Of a stretch of 50,450 nt of DNA, positions 34,788 to 42,622 are shown piece after piece. Each line of letters opens with the position of its first letter. Position 1 is the stretch's first letter. The DNA lies in assembly GCA_046565505.1 (NCBI GenBank), contig JBKHYJ010000032.1:1-50450 (forward strand), read 5' to 3'. The position numbers and the translations under genes were made by a program. The notes below the pieces were generated by a model. It worked only from the letters and a program-made list of their open reading frames with translations, was not told where the DNA came from and ran no database searches. This stretch comes from JBKHYJ01 sp046565505 (GTDB lineage: Bacteria; Acidobacteriota; Blastocatellia; UBA7656).

Positions 34788-37112
34788 ATGAAGCGCGTCT
34801 GCATAGGAATACACGTTCACGCTGAGCCTGATCGGTTGCATGCGACGCTGGCAAGCATCCGTGCGAATACCTGTCGAGATTATGAGCTGCTGTTGCTCCC
34901 TGACGGCCCTGACGAGGCGACAAAAGCCGCTCTCGCAGCACTCGGCGACCTGCCGCAATCAGGCACGTCAGAGCCGCGCGGCGCGGCGACGTGCTTCAAT
35001 CGTTTGGCGGCAACCGGCGCGGACATTATTGTCCTGCTGGAAAGCGGTTCCCTGGTCGGACCTGCCTGGCTTGATTATTTGCTCGCGGCGCTCGATGCCG
35101 ATCCCGGCAATGGACTCGCCGGGCCATCCACGAATTACTCCTGGAACGAACAATGCGTCTACCCACACAGCGGAAGCTCTCCTGAAGAAATCGCACGCAC
35201 GGCACGTGAAGCGGCGTTACGCTTTGGAAACGAGACGCGGACGCTTGAGCCGCTACACAGTCTAGCCGATTTCTGTTACGTCGTTCGCTGCGAGGTGATC
35301 GAACGCATAGGCGCGGCAGACGAAGGCTACGGGACAGGGCCATGCTGGGAGATGGACTACAACATACGAGCGGCACGTGGGGGCTTTCGCGGCGTCTGGG
35401 CTTGCGCATCTTATGCGCATCGCTCTCCGTTCACAGCGCGACGAAGGCTCGAAGAATCTCGACGCTTCGAAGCAAGCAAACACAGATACCAGGACAAGTA
35501 TTGCGGCGCGCGACTGCGGGGCGAGAAATCTGATTACAGGTCACACTGTCGGGGGGATGCATGCCAGAATTTCGCTCCGCAAGACTTGATTGCCATCCAT
35601 CAGCCGTTCTCGGAGATTGAAGCAATCACATCGCCTCGGACGCCTGCGCCGGAGCGCGTTCAAGCTCAATCAGCCGTCCAACTCACCACAGTATCTGAGC
35701 CGCTTGTCAGTTGCATTATGCCGACCTACAATCGGCGAAGCTTTATCCCGCAATCCATTCGCTGCTTCCTGCGGCAAGACTACTGTAATACGGAACTCGT
35801 GGTCGTGGATGACGGGACCGATCCGATTCTTGATTGTATACCTCAAGACCCGCGCATTCGCTACATCCGGCTGGATCAGAGACTCAAGATCGGAGCAAAA
35901 CGGAACCTGGCATGTTCGAGTGCGCGCGGCGAATTCATTGCTCACTGGGACGACGACGACTGGTATCCTACATGGCGCGTGCGAGCGCAGTTGGATGTGC
36001 TGCTCAATCATGCGGCGGATGTCTGCGGTAGCAGCCGGATATTTTATTGTGAGGCGGCAACTGACAAGGCATGGGAGTACAACTACACTGCCAGAGGCGC
36101 GGCTTGGGTGTGCGGCAGCACTCTGGCGTATCGCAAGAGTTTCTGGCAACGCAATAAGTTTCGTGACGTGCAAGTGGGCGAGGACACAAGCTTCGTCTGG
36201 CAGGGCGAAAGCAAGAGGATTTACGACCTCGCGCAGCCTGATCTCTGCGTAGCAATGATTCATTCCGGCAACACAAGTCCGAAAGAGACGGGCGGGAGCT
36301 ACTGGCTGCCGCAGCCGAGCGAGATCATTCATAGGCTTCTGGGCAATGACCAGAGTTTCTATCGAGCGAGTTGCGCCCCTGGTCAATCAAATCGATATTC
36401 GCTTGTGTCCTGCATCATGCCCACGTACAACCGGCGACGGTTCATGCCGCTCGCGTTACAGTTTTTTCTATATCAGGATTATCCCAACAAAGAACTCATC
36501 GTAGTTGACGACGGCGACGATTCCATCGAGGACCTGGTGTCAAATCTGCCCGGCGCACACTATATACATCTGCGCGCTCGTGTATCGATAGGCGCAAAAC
36601 GCAATCAGGCATGCAGCTATGCGAAGGGCGAGATCATTGCTCACTGGGATGATGACGATTGGAATGCGCCCGACCGACTGCGCTACCAGGTCGCACCTAT
36701 TCTATCGGGCGAGGCCGATATGACGGGGCTTGAAAACGCTTTCGTGTTGGAACTGCCTGTTGGTCAATTCTGGACCACACATCCTGAACTCCACGAAAAG
36801 ATGTTCGCAGGGAACGTTCACGGAGGCACGCTCGTCTATCGCAAGGAGCTGCTCAATCAAGGTCTCCGTTACCCGGAGGTGAATCTGGCTGAAGACGCCT
36901 GGCTCTTACGTCAGGCGGTGAGGAACGGCAAGCGCCTGCTGCGCCTCTCTAATCCGGGAGTATTCGTCTACGTGCGGCACGGGTGCAATTCATGGGGGGA
37001 ATTTACGCCTGGACAATTCATTAACCCCGACGGATGGGAACGCATCGCACGGCCGCCGACTTTCCCTGCAAGTCTTCTCTCTCAGTATCAAATCGCCGCC
37101 GTGAATATTTAA
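34788..37112 (+). CDS. glycosyltransferase with three GT2-type modules
   Basis: 774 residues. Module 1 (1-290) is a divergent GT2 fold (VCIGIHVHAEPDRLHATLAS) ending in a region with WEMDYNIRAARGGFRG. Modules 2 (about 300-520) and 3 (about 535-770) are recognisable duplicates: each has VSCIMPTYNRR, then VVDDG, IGAKRN.ACS and IAHWDDDDW with the metal-binding Asp cluster. It begins six bases after the preceding fusion gene and is the last gene of the operon. Cytosolic. It probably builds a short glycan with two or three sugar-adding activities in one chain. The acceptor is unknown. Confidence 0.85.
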   Translation: MKRVCIGIHVHAEPDRLHATLASIRANTCRDYELLLLPDGPDEATKAALAALGDLPQSGTSEPRGAATCFNRLAATGADIIVLLESGSLVGPAWLDYLLAALDADPGNGLAGPSTNYSWNEQCVYPHSGSSPEEIARTAREAALRFGNETRTLEPLHSLADFCYVVRCEVIERIGAADEGYGTGPCWEMDYNIRAARGGFRGVWACASYAHRSPFTARRRLEESRRFEASKHRYQDKYCGARLRGEKSDYRSHCRGDACQNFAPQDLIAIHQPFSEIEAITSPRTPAPERVQAQSAVQLTTVSEPLVSCIMPTYNRRSFIPQSIRCFLRQDYCNTELVVVDDGTDPILDCIPQDPRIRYIRLDQRLKIGAKRNLACSSARGEFIAHWDDDDWYPTWRVRAQLDVLLNHAADVCGSSRIFYCEAATDKAWEYNYTARGAAWVCGSTLAYRKSFWQRNKFRDVQVGEDTSFVWQGESKRIYDLAQPDLCVAMIHSGNTSPKETGGSYWLPQPSEIIHRLLGNDQSFYRASCAPGQSNRYSLVSCIMPTYNRRRFMPLALQFFLYQDYPNKELIVVDDGDDSIEDLVSNLPGAHYIHLRARVSIGAKRNQACSYAKGEIIAHWDDDDWNAPDRLRYQVAPILSGEADMTGLENAFVLELPVGQFWTTHPELHEKMFAGNVHGGTLVYRKELLNQGLRYPEVNLAEDAWLLRQAVRNGKRLLRLSNPGVFVYVRHGCNSWGEFTPGQFINPDGWERIARPPTFPASLLSQYQIAAVNI

Positions 37113-37138
37113 TCTGGCAGTCGCCTCTTATCTCGATT

Positions 37139-37485
37139 GGCTCTGGTGCATCCAGGAGAGGATGTACATAATCAGTAACATGAACGACAGTACTTCTGCC
37201 TCTTCATCTCTATTCAAAGGCCGTCTTTCGATCCTTCAATAATTATTCTCTGCGTCCGGTGGCACATCACCTATAAGCTTAGCTCACGCGACCTCCGAGA
37301 TATGATGGCTGAACGTGGAATTGAATTGGCTCACACAACCATCCTGAGATGGGTACAAAGCTACGTCCCTGAGTTCGAGAAGAATTGGGATCGTTATGCT
37401 CGTCCGGTAGGCTCGTCCTGACGTGTGGACTAGACTTATACCCGAGTGCGAGGCAAATGGAAGTACCTCTATAGAGTATCCTCTG
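37139..37485 (+). mobile_element. IS6-family fragment, left end
   Basis: Begins with GGCTCTGGTGCATCC, a decayed form of the IS6-type terminal repeat in this window. It carries only the first part of the transposase gene. Same orientation as the copy at the window start, so IS6 sequences flank the injection operon in direct orientation. The right part of the element is missing. Confidence 0.65.
37208..37480 (+). pseudogene. IS6 transposase remnant (frameshift and two stops)
   Basis: After correcting one lost base near 37224-37229, the reading gives LCVRWHITYKLSSRDLRDMM, then AERGIELAHTTILRWVQSYV and PEFEKNWDRYARPVGSS. TGA replaces the expected Trp and TAG replaces the catalytic-region Glu (37420-37435). 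The sequence then runs to TRVRGKWKYLYRV and stops matching. It is clearly non-functional. Confidence 0.8.
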
Positions 37486-37510
37486 TCCACACCTGCCCAG
37501 AGCAGCCCTT

Positions 37511-37765
37511 TTATTTGTAAACATCACGCCGATTCCCGATGGGTAGTATTGTTAATGTCTGTCGTGCGTCGTCTATTTCGTAGATAACTCGGTAACCGCC
37601 AACTCTTATCCGCCAGCCTTCTCGTCCTGTCAGTTTCTTACATCCTTGTGGCCTGGGTACTTGTGAAAGGTCCCTTATAGCATCTTTAATACGCTCGTAT
37701 TCCTACTTCGGTAATTGCGCCAGTTCTTTTTGAACACGGCGTAGAATCCCTATGCTGTAGCTCAT
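37511..37765 (-). pseudogene. RelE/ParE-like toxin with premature stop
   Basis: Reading from ATG 37765 gives MSYSIGILRRVQKELAQLPK, then TAG (37703-37705), then in the same frame EYERIKDAIRDLSQVPRPQG and CKKLTGREGWRIRVGGYRVI followed by YEID and a TAA at 37511. This is a full-length RelE-type ribonuclease toxin (84 codons) except for the stop at codon 21. Its ATG overlaps the antitoxin TGA (ATGA), the normal operon arrangement. It is probably inactive. Confidence 0.75.
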
Positions 37766-37971
37766 TCGCGCTTTCTCTCTATTTCATTTATGGCCTGGTC
37801 TAAAGAGATTATTTCATCATTAGAGGCTTTTGACTCGTCGTAAGCGTTTATAGATTCTAGTTCTTCTAGCACCTCAAGTACCTTTTGGTATTCTTCAATA
37901 TCAATCAATACAGCGACACGGTTACCAGATTCATCTACAACGAACCGTTCTTTGAGATCAACAGTCACCAC
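37762..37971 (-). CDS. Phd/YefM-like antitoxin
   Basis: 69 residues. DLKERFVVDESGNRVAVLID then IEEYQKVLEVLEELE follows the Phd/YefM/RelB2 pattern: N-terminal DNA-binding and dimer fold followed by an acidic C-terminal toxin-binding tail (ASNDEIISLDQAINEIER). GGAGGTAGTGGTG precedes ATG. The cognate toxin gene directly downstream carries a stop codon, so this antitoxin may now be an orphan. Confidence 0.78.
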   Translation of the reverse strand: MVTVDLKERFVVDESGNRVAVLIDIEEYQKVLEVLEELESINAYDESKASNDEIISLDQAINEIERKRE

Positions 37972-38038
37972 TACCTCCTGAATGATTTATATCACCGGTC
38001 ATTTGAGGCAACGACATCGTATAGGCGTCTAAGACGGG

Positions 38039-38147
38039 ATCTAACGGCCTGCATCAGCGGGGCCGCGTTGCCCCCACCACATTCAGGGAGCAGGGCCGAT
38101 TCATAACAAACCTACTTCGCGGCCTCCGCTACATGCAAGTGTTAGAC
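38039..38147 (-). other. attC-like recombination site (integron cassette end)
   Basis: On the - strand the site opens with GTCTAAC (38147-38141, fits RYYYAAC) and closes with GTTAGAT (38045-38039, fits GTTRRRY). Between them are imperfect complementary arms (CTTGCATGTAGCGG pairing with CCGCTGATGCAGG) with extra unpaired bases, the fold recognised by integron integrases. The TAA stop of the acetyltransferase lies inside the first core box, as in typical gene cassettes. Length 109 bp. Confidence 0.7.
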
Positions 38148-38702
38148 GTCAGCAACGACCGGGCCTCCGCTTTGAGAACCGTGCTTGACTTCACTTGCAA
38201 ATAGCCTGACCTCTTGATCACTACCTGGGCACCTCACCATCCCTTCAAATCGTAGCCCGAGCTTCTCAAGTAGCCTCGCCGACCGATCGTTGTCCGGGGT
38301 CGTGATAGCCAGCATACGCCCCAGCCCAAACGCCTCCTTCCCGTATGCAATCACTGCCGCCGCCGCCTCATACCCGTACCCTTTTGCCCAATACTTCGGC
38401 AGAAGCCCGAACCCTACGTCCACGGCATCCAGGAAGTCTCGCTTGATAAGGCCACATACATCTATTGGGATGCCGCCTTCTTTCAGCTCTACCGCGTAAA
38501 GGCCGTAGCCCAGGCGGGCATACATCTCGACAGGCCCTTTCAAGATGTAGTCGCGTGCGCCTTCGATTGTCTTTACGCCCCTATCGCCAATGAAGTGCAA
38601 CCAGGAGGGGTCATTCAATAGTTGAAGGATAAACCCCGCATCGTCGGTTGATAGCCAACGAAGTATCAGCCGATCTGTTTCAAGTACTGTCAATGTACGC
38701 AC
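38142..38702 (-). CDS. GNAT-family (RimJ/RimL-like) N-acetyltransferase, gene cassette
   Basis: 186 residues. LETDRLILRWLSTDDAGFIL is the classic RimJ/RimL start. WAKGYGYEAAAAVIAY is the acetyl-CoA pyrophosphate loop, and ITTPDNDRSARLLEKLGLRF is the conserved Asn/Ser helix. The substrate cannot be told: protein N-terminus, ribosomal protein or an antibiotic-like amine. I accept the GTG start at 38702 because it follows closely on the upstream attC core (GTTAGAC at 38722-38716) and keeps the full N-terminal strand. Flanking attC-like sites mark it as an integron cassette. No integrase gene is in the window. Confidence 0.85.
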   Translation of the reverse strand: MRTLTVLETDRLILRWLSTDDAGFILQLLNDPSWLHFIGDRGVKTIEGARDYILKGPVEMYARLGYGLYAVELKEGGIPIDVCGLIKRDFLDAVDVGFGLLPKYWAKGYGYEAAAAVIAYGKEAFGLGRMLAITTPDNDRSARLLEKLGLRFEGMVRCPGSDQEVRLFASEVKHGSQSGGPVVADV

Positions 38703-38715
38703 TCCGTTTTCTGAC

Positions 38716-38804
38716 GTCTAACGTCCCGCATCACCCGGCCCGCGCCGAATGCTGGATGAATCATAAGAACTTTGCTTCGCGGGCTCGGGTGCATGAGTTT
38801 ATAG
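38716..38804 (-). other. second attC-like site
   Basis: On the - strand the site ends with a perfect GTTAGAC core (38722-38716). Its arms pair (TGCACCCGAGCCCG with CGGGCCGGGTGATGC). The other core, near CTATAAAC (38804-38797), is degenerate. With the site at 38039 it frames the acetyltransferase cassette. Confidence 0.6.
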
Positions 38805-38930
38805 GTGTTCGAGGGAAGTTTCTCTCACATCCTCTTCGACGAGTACCATTACTCGTCGTATGGTTTGTGCCGGGGAATCTTACAAGCAAGCCGGTGCTAC
38901 GAATCTGCAGGCTAAAGCGCCTCCGACGCT

Positions 38931-38948
38931 CCTAACAATTCTTTCGAG
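38931..38948. other. left arm of an attC split by the IS110 element
   Basis: CCTAACAATTCTTTCGAG here and the inverted CCTAACAATCCATCTGAG read on the - strand from 40378 match at 14 of 18 positions. This is the outer-arm pattern of an attC site, with the full core GTTAGGC at 40373-40379. The 1.4 kb between the arms contains an IS110-family transposase. Confidence 0.5.
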
Positions 38949-39085
38949 CACCCGCCTCTTGCTTTAGCTCAGCAACGAATCCTCAGGTGATGTTGCCTCG
39001 CACAACTCTACTATAAGTCTTTCGCCGCAGCTAAAGCCACCTTGTTCGCACCCCCCTCCCACTCCTTTTCTTTACGGAGGCTTCT
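38949..39085 (+). ncRNA. IS110 left-end noncoding region, candidate bridge RNA
   Basis: The 137 bases between the attC arm and the transposase ATG hold no ORF. GCTTTAGCT (38961-38969) and AGCTAAAGC (39029-39037) are perfectly complementary and would close a structure of about 77 nt. IS110-family elements are known to encode structured bridge RNAs in such end regions that guide target choice. Identification here rests only on position and this stem. Confidence 0.35.
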
Positions 39086-40336
39086 ATGGTTAGCTTTGCT
39101 GCTTTTATCGGCATCGACTGGTCTGACTCTAAGCACGTCTGCTGCATAGTCGATGCGTCTTCTGGTTGTAAAGAGTTCTTCCTGCTCAAGCACTCGCCCG
39201 AAGCTATTGACCGGTGGGCCACTTCTTTGAACTCCCGCTTCAGCGGCCAAAAGATCGCTTTATGCCTTGAGCAGTCTCGCGGCCCCTTGATATTCGCCCT
39301 GCTCAAGTATGACTCCTTCGCCCTCTACCCGATCAACCCTTCAACGCTGGCTAACTATAGGGAAGCTTTCTGCCCGGGCCGCGCTAAGGATGACCCCAGT
39401 GATGCTCAGTCCCTGGCCGAACTCCTCATCCATCATCGCGACGGGCTCAGGGCGTGGCTGCCTGACGATGCCAAGACTCGCACGCCTCAATACCTGGTCG
39501 GCCGCCGCCGCCGTCTCGTAGCTGACCGCACCCGCATATCAAACCGCCTGACTGCCCTGCTTAAAGGCTATTTCCCTCAAGTTTTGGGCTGGTTCCCCGA
39601 CCCGCGCACCCTTCTGGTTTGTGATTCCCTGACGCGCTGGCCGGCATTGCAAGTGGTAAAGAAGGCAAAAAGACCGGCCTCGGAGAAGTTCTTCCGGGGG
39701 CATAATTCCTCCCGCAAAGAGGTGATCTCGAGCAGGATTGATTCTATTAAAGGGGGTATGGCGCTGACTACCGACAGGGCAGTAATCGACTCGTCGCGGC
39801 TGATGGCTCAGGCGCTTGCCGCGCAGATGAAGGCTACACTTGAAGCTATTAAGGGGTTCGACCAGCAGATAGGAACTCTGTGCCAGGCTCATCAGGATTA
39901 TGAGATATTAGTCTCTCTACCAGGGGCAGGCCCGGTCTACGCTCCGAGGCTGCTTGCCGCTCTAGGCAGCAACCGGGAGAGGTTTACTTCCGGTGAGGGG
40001 TTGGCTCGCTTATCAGGCATAGCTGCGGTCATAGAGAGGAGCGGCAAAAAGGTCTGGGTGAGGTGGAGGTATTTCTGCCCGAAGTTCATCCGCCAGAGCT
40101 TCCACGAGTATGCCGGCGAGTCGATCCGCCACCCGTTCCGGGCGAAGGCGTATTACGATTCGCGGAGGGCGAAGTGGAACTCACATGCGGCTGCGGTCAG
40201 GGCGCTGGCCTACAAGTGGATCAGGATAATCCGGGGGTGCTGGAAGGAGAAGGTGGTCTACAATGAAGCGACTTGCCTTGAGAGTCTAAGGAAGAGGAAT
40301 TCGCCGCTGTTGAAGTGTGCGGCGACCAATCCTTAA
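39086..40336 (+). CDS. IS110-family transposase (DEDD recombinase)
   Basis: 416 residues, apparently intact. The N-terminal RuvC-like DEDD domain begins FIGIDWSDSKHVCCIVD and continues through RAKDDPSDAQSLAELL. The C-terminal domain has ILVSLPGAGPVYAPRLLAAL and FTSGEGLARLSGIAAV, with the serine-containing region used for strand exchange. TACGGAGG lies eight bases before ATG. The gene sits between two halves of an apparent attC site; IS110/IS1111-type elements that target attC sites are known. Confidence 0.92.
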   Translation: MVSFAAFIGIDWSDSKHVCCIVDASSGCKEFFLLKHSPEAIDRWATSLNSRFSGQKIALCLEQSRGPLIFALLKYDSFALYPINPSTLANYREAFCPGRAKDDPSDAQSLAELLIHHRDGLRAWLPDDAKTRTPQYLVGRRRRLVADRTRISNRLTALLKGYFPQVLGWFPDPRTLLVCDSLTRWPALQVVKKAKRPASEKFFRGHNSSRKEVISSRIDSIKGGMALTTDRAVIDSSRLMAQALAAQMKATLEAIKGFDQQIGTLCQAHQDYEILVSLPGAGPVYAPRLLAALGSNRERFTSGEGLARLSGIAAVIERSGKKVWVRWRYFCPKFIRQSFHEYAGESIRHPFRAKAYYDSRRAKWNSHAAAVRALAYKWIRIIRGCWKEKVVYNEATCLESLRKRNSPLLKCAATNP

Positions 40337-40379
40337 ACAGATTTTTCCTGACACGAACACCTCAGATGGATTGTTAGGC

Positions 40380-40606
40380 TGCGTTGCTACAAGATAACAT
40401 TTCTTCTTTGTCCTATAAGTTTAGGGCTGGTGCCCAGAATCGTTTTTCTGACACCCCTTTTAAATCTAGTAGCTTACCCCAGATGCGGGCTTGTGCTTCA
40501 CCGTGACCGCAGCGCCGCAATGAACGCAGGGCAGGGCATGCCGTTCTGGGATGGGCGAAGGCCTAGATGAACCGAGAATCCGCGTCCTTAGGGCGCGGAG
40601 TGCTAA
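40380..40606. other. intergenic region downstream of IS110 element
   Basis: No gene seen. A small hairpin (CCGCGTCC, loop TTA, GGGCGCGG, about 40579-40597) lies just past the stop of the - strand glycosyltransferase. It has no T-run on the - strand side, so terminator function is uncertain. Confidence 0.35.
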
Positions 40607-42607
40607 TTACGTCTCCCTGCGCCGCGCGCTTACTATCATTTTGAATGCCAGCTCGATTCCCTGGCCGATGCCGTAGATTGTAGCCGCGCTCGCTATGAAG
40701 AGAAAATAGTGGATCGGCAGAATGTAACGATACTCGGTGCTGAACGCGGCGTGCGTGCTGAGGTAGTAGGTCGGAACCGCGAGCAGGATCAGAAGCGCCT
40801 TCACCCGGCCGGCCATTATCAGTAAACCAATACCAATGATAATAAGCGGAATCATACTCGTGGTCGTGAATAAGTTTTTCTGAAACCACCGGACCACCGC
40901 ACGGGGGTGCCGACTCCAGGAGTAAGGCGTGGGCCCATACTCTGAAATCGATGCCCGGCTCAATGCTGCTACAGGTGGCGTAGATGATATCGCGTTGTTG
41001 CTTATAACTATACGCACCCCATTCCTGTTTCCGGTGGAAAAAGGCAGCTTGATCAATGTAAATTCCTCCTCGCCCGATACCCCAAGATTACGGATCTCTT
41101 CAATCTCCCTTTGCCTCCTTCCTTTCGCCTGCTTCTTTACGTCTATGCCGGTTGATGCGAGCCCCGTCTGCCGGTCCGTCGTTGTTACGCTCACGGCCAT
41201 TGATCCTCTTTCAGGCTTGGCTGCGAGCGTCAGCACATAATCCATGTTTTCTTGCACCGCAATCTCGGAGGACGCAAACTGATGCCCGAACCCGGAATCG
41301 TCTCCTGCGACTCTGAGCGTTTTGCCTTTGGCATCGATTGAAACTTCTGCGGCGGGTGACAAAACCGTGCCGCCTGACAGCAACTCCGAAGGGGAACTCG
41401 ACCAGGTCTCTTCCACGTCGCCTACCCGAGCCAGCGCATGCCCGAATGTCGGCTCCGCAGAAAGTATCGGGGCTATGGCAGTATTGAAAGGCCAATCGTG
41501 CGGCCGTGAGTCGTTGTAGCTGAGCATAAAGGCTGCCCGGCGGGCCATGGCCTTAAGGAACCATCCGGGGTTTGACCGAATCACCGCGATCCCGCGCGAT
41601 AAGCGGTCACGGTCCCGCTTGATTCCATCAGGAACCCACAAATCATCGCCATAATCAGGTCTGCTATACCGCTTCGCCTCGTCCGCCTGGGCGTCGCGGT
41701 CTTGAAGTGGCATGCCGAACAACCCCTGCCTGTCATACTCCGCAATGCCCTGGATCAAATTGATCCCTGTGGGCAACGACAGCAGAATGAACTGGCGGTA
41801 GACCACCCAGTTCCTGATCGTGATCGGCGCGATAACGATAAAGGCTGCGGCAATAAGAGCTGCCGAGTAGCGCAATCGCTTCCCGGGTTTGAACAAAAGC
41901 GCCAGCACGACAGAAAGCCAGGGCGCGAGCAGTAGCGCATTTCCCCTGAGCCAGCACGACATGCCGATAAGAGCACCGGCCACGATCAGGTTGGCAAGCG
42001 GCCTGTTTCTGGTCGCCCTGATGACGAAGTAAACTGTCAGTAAGATCGGGAGCACTGCGATTGTGTCCGGCGAGAGCCGAAGCGAGTTAAAAGCAAAGTG
42101 AGGCGAGACCGCCACCAGGATGGCGGAGATCGTAGCCGGCGCGGCCGGAAGTAACTCTGCCGCGATGAGAAAAATCACTACGGCGGCGGCCGCATCACAT
42201 AAGACCTGAGCGAGCCTCAACGCCCTGTATGAGTCATCAGGCTCTCTACCTCCGTACAGGGCCGCTATCAGTAAAGAATAGCCGGGCGGATGTACAAGTA
42301 TTCGAGCGTCGGATGGGTCCACGGGAGTATTCGGGAAGAGGATGCTGCCGTCGTTAAGCATTCGCTCTGCTTCCATACGGTAGGGCTTCAAGAGGTCGGT
42401 AAACCACCCGGCCCCCTGAGCGATTTGCACCTGATTATCCTGCCAGTATAGAAGCCTCACCCCCAGCGAGATAACAAAGATGACGCCGCAGGTTATTACG
42501 AACAACACGCGCCGTTCCTTGCTGACGGCCTGGTTGTTGCCGCCCGCGGGCGTGAAGGCGCATAGCTCTTCCGTGGTGGTAGTCATCCTGAGCAACTCTC
42601 CTCTCAT
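40607..42607 (-). CDS. GT39/ArnT-like membrane glycosyltransferase
   Basis: Up to 666 residues with about ten hydrophobic helices. The segment with YRMEAERMLNDGSILFPNTP, then DPSDARILVHPPGYSLLIAAL, has the acidic-loop and HPPGYS signature of dolichyl/undecaprenyl-phosphate sugar transferases, and LRLSPDTIAVLPILLTVYF follows. The C-terminal 200 residues include a periplasmic beta-rich insert (VSIDAKGKTLRVAGDDSGFG) followed by further helices. ATG 42586 (seven codons in) is my preferred start because AGGAG lies 11 bases upstream. It is 15 bases downstream of a related gene, forming a two-gene - strand unit that is not obviously tied to the injection system. Confidence 0.8.
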   Translation of the reverse strand: MRGELLRMTTTTEELCAFTPAGGNNQAVSKERRVLFVITCGVIFVISLGVRLLYWQDNQVQIAQGAGWFTDLLKPYRMEAERMLNDGSILFPNTPVDPSDARILVHPPGYSLLIAALYGGREPDDSYRALRLAQVLCDAAAAVVIFLIAAELLPAAPATISAILVAVSPHFAFNSLRLSPDTIAVLPILLTVYFVIRATRNRPLANLIVAGALIGMSCWLRGNALLLAPWLSVVLALLFKPGKRLRYSAALIAAAFIVIAPITIRNWVVYRQFILLSLPTGINLIQGIAEYDRQGLFGMPLQDRDAQADEAKRYSRPDYGDDLWVPDGIKRDRDRLSRGIAVIRSNPGWFLKAMARRAAFMLSYNDSRPHDWPFNTAIAPILSAEPTFGHALARVGDVEETWSSSPSELLSGGTVLSPAAEVSIDAKGKTLRVAGDDSGFGHQFASSEIAVQENMDYVLTLAAKPERGSMAVSVTTTDRQTGLASTGIDVKKQAKGRRQREIEEIRNLGVSGEEEFTLIKLPFSTGNRNGVRIVISNNAISSTPPVAALSRASISEYGPTPYSWSRHPRAVVRWFQKNLFTTTSMIPLIIIGIGLLIMAGRVKALLILLAVPTYYLSTHAAFSTEYRYILPIHYFLFIASAATIYGIGQGIELAFKMIVSARRRET

Positions 42608-42622
42608 TCGAGATTGGGTGTC

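Larger units (their letters stand above)
38949..40369 (+). mobile_element. IS110-family insertion sequence (approximate limits)
   Basis: Limits are set by the two attC half-sites that flank it (38931-38948 and 40361-40379). The exact ends cannot be fixed because IS110 elements lack clear terminal inverted repeats. It contains one intact transposase gene and a long left noncoding end. Confidence 0.55.

Noticed and set aside
2436..37112. Prophage or R-type pyocin
   Set aside because: No capsid, portal, terminase, lysis or integrase genes are present. The Pvc15-like ATPase, Pvc16/DUF4255 protein, CIS_tube protein and DUF4157 cargo are eCIS markers.
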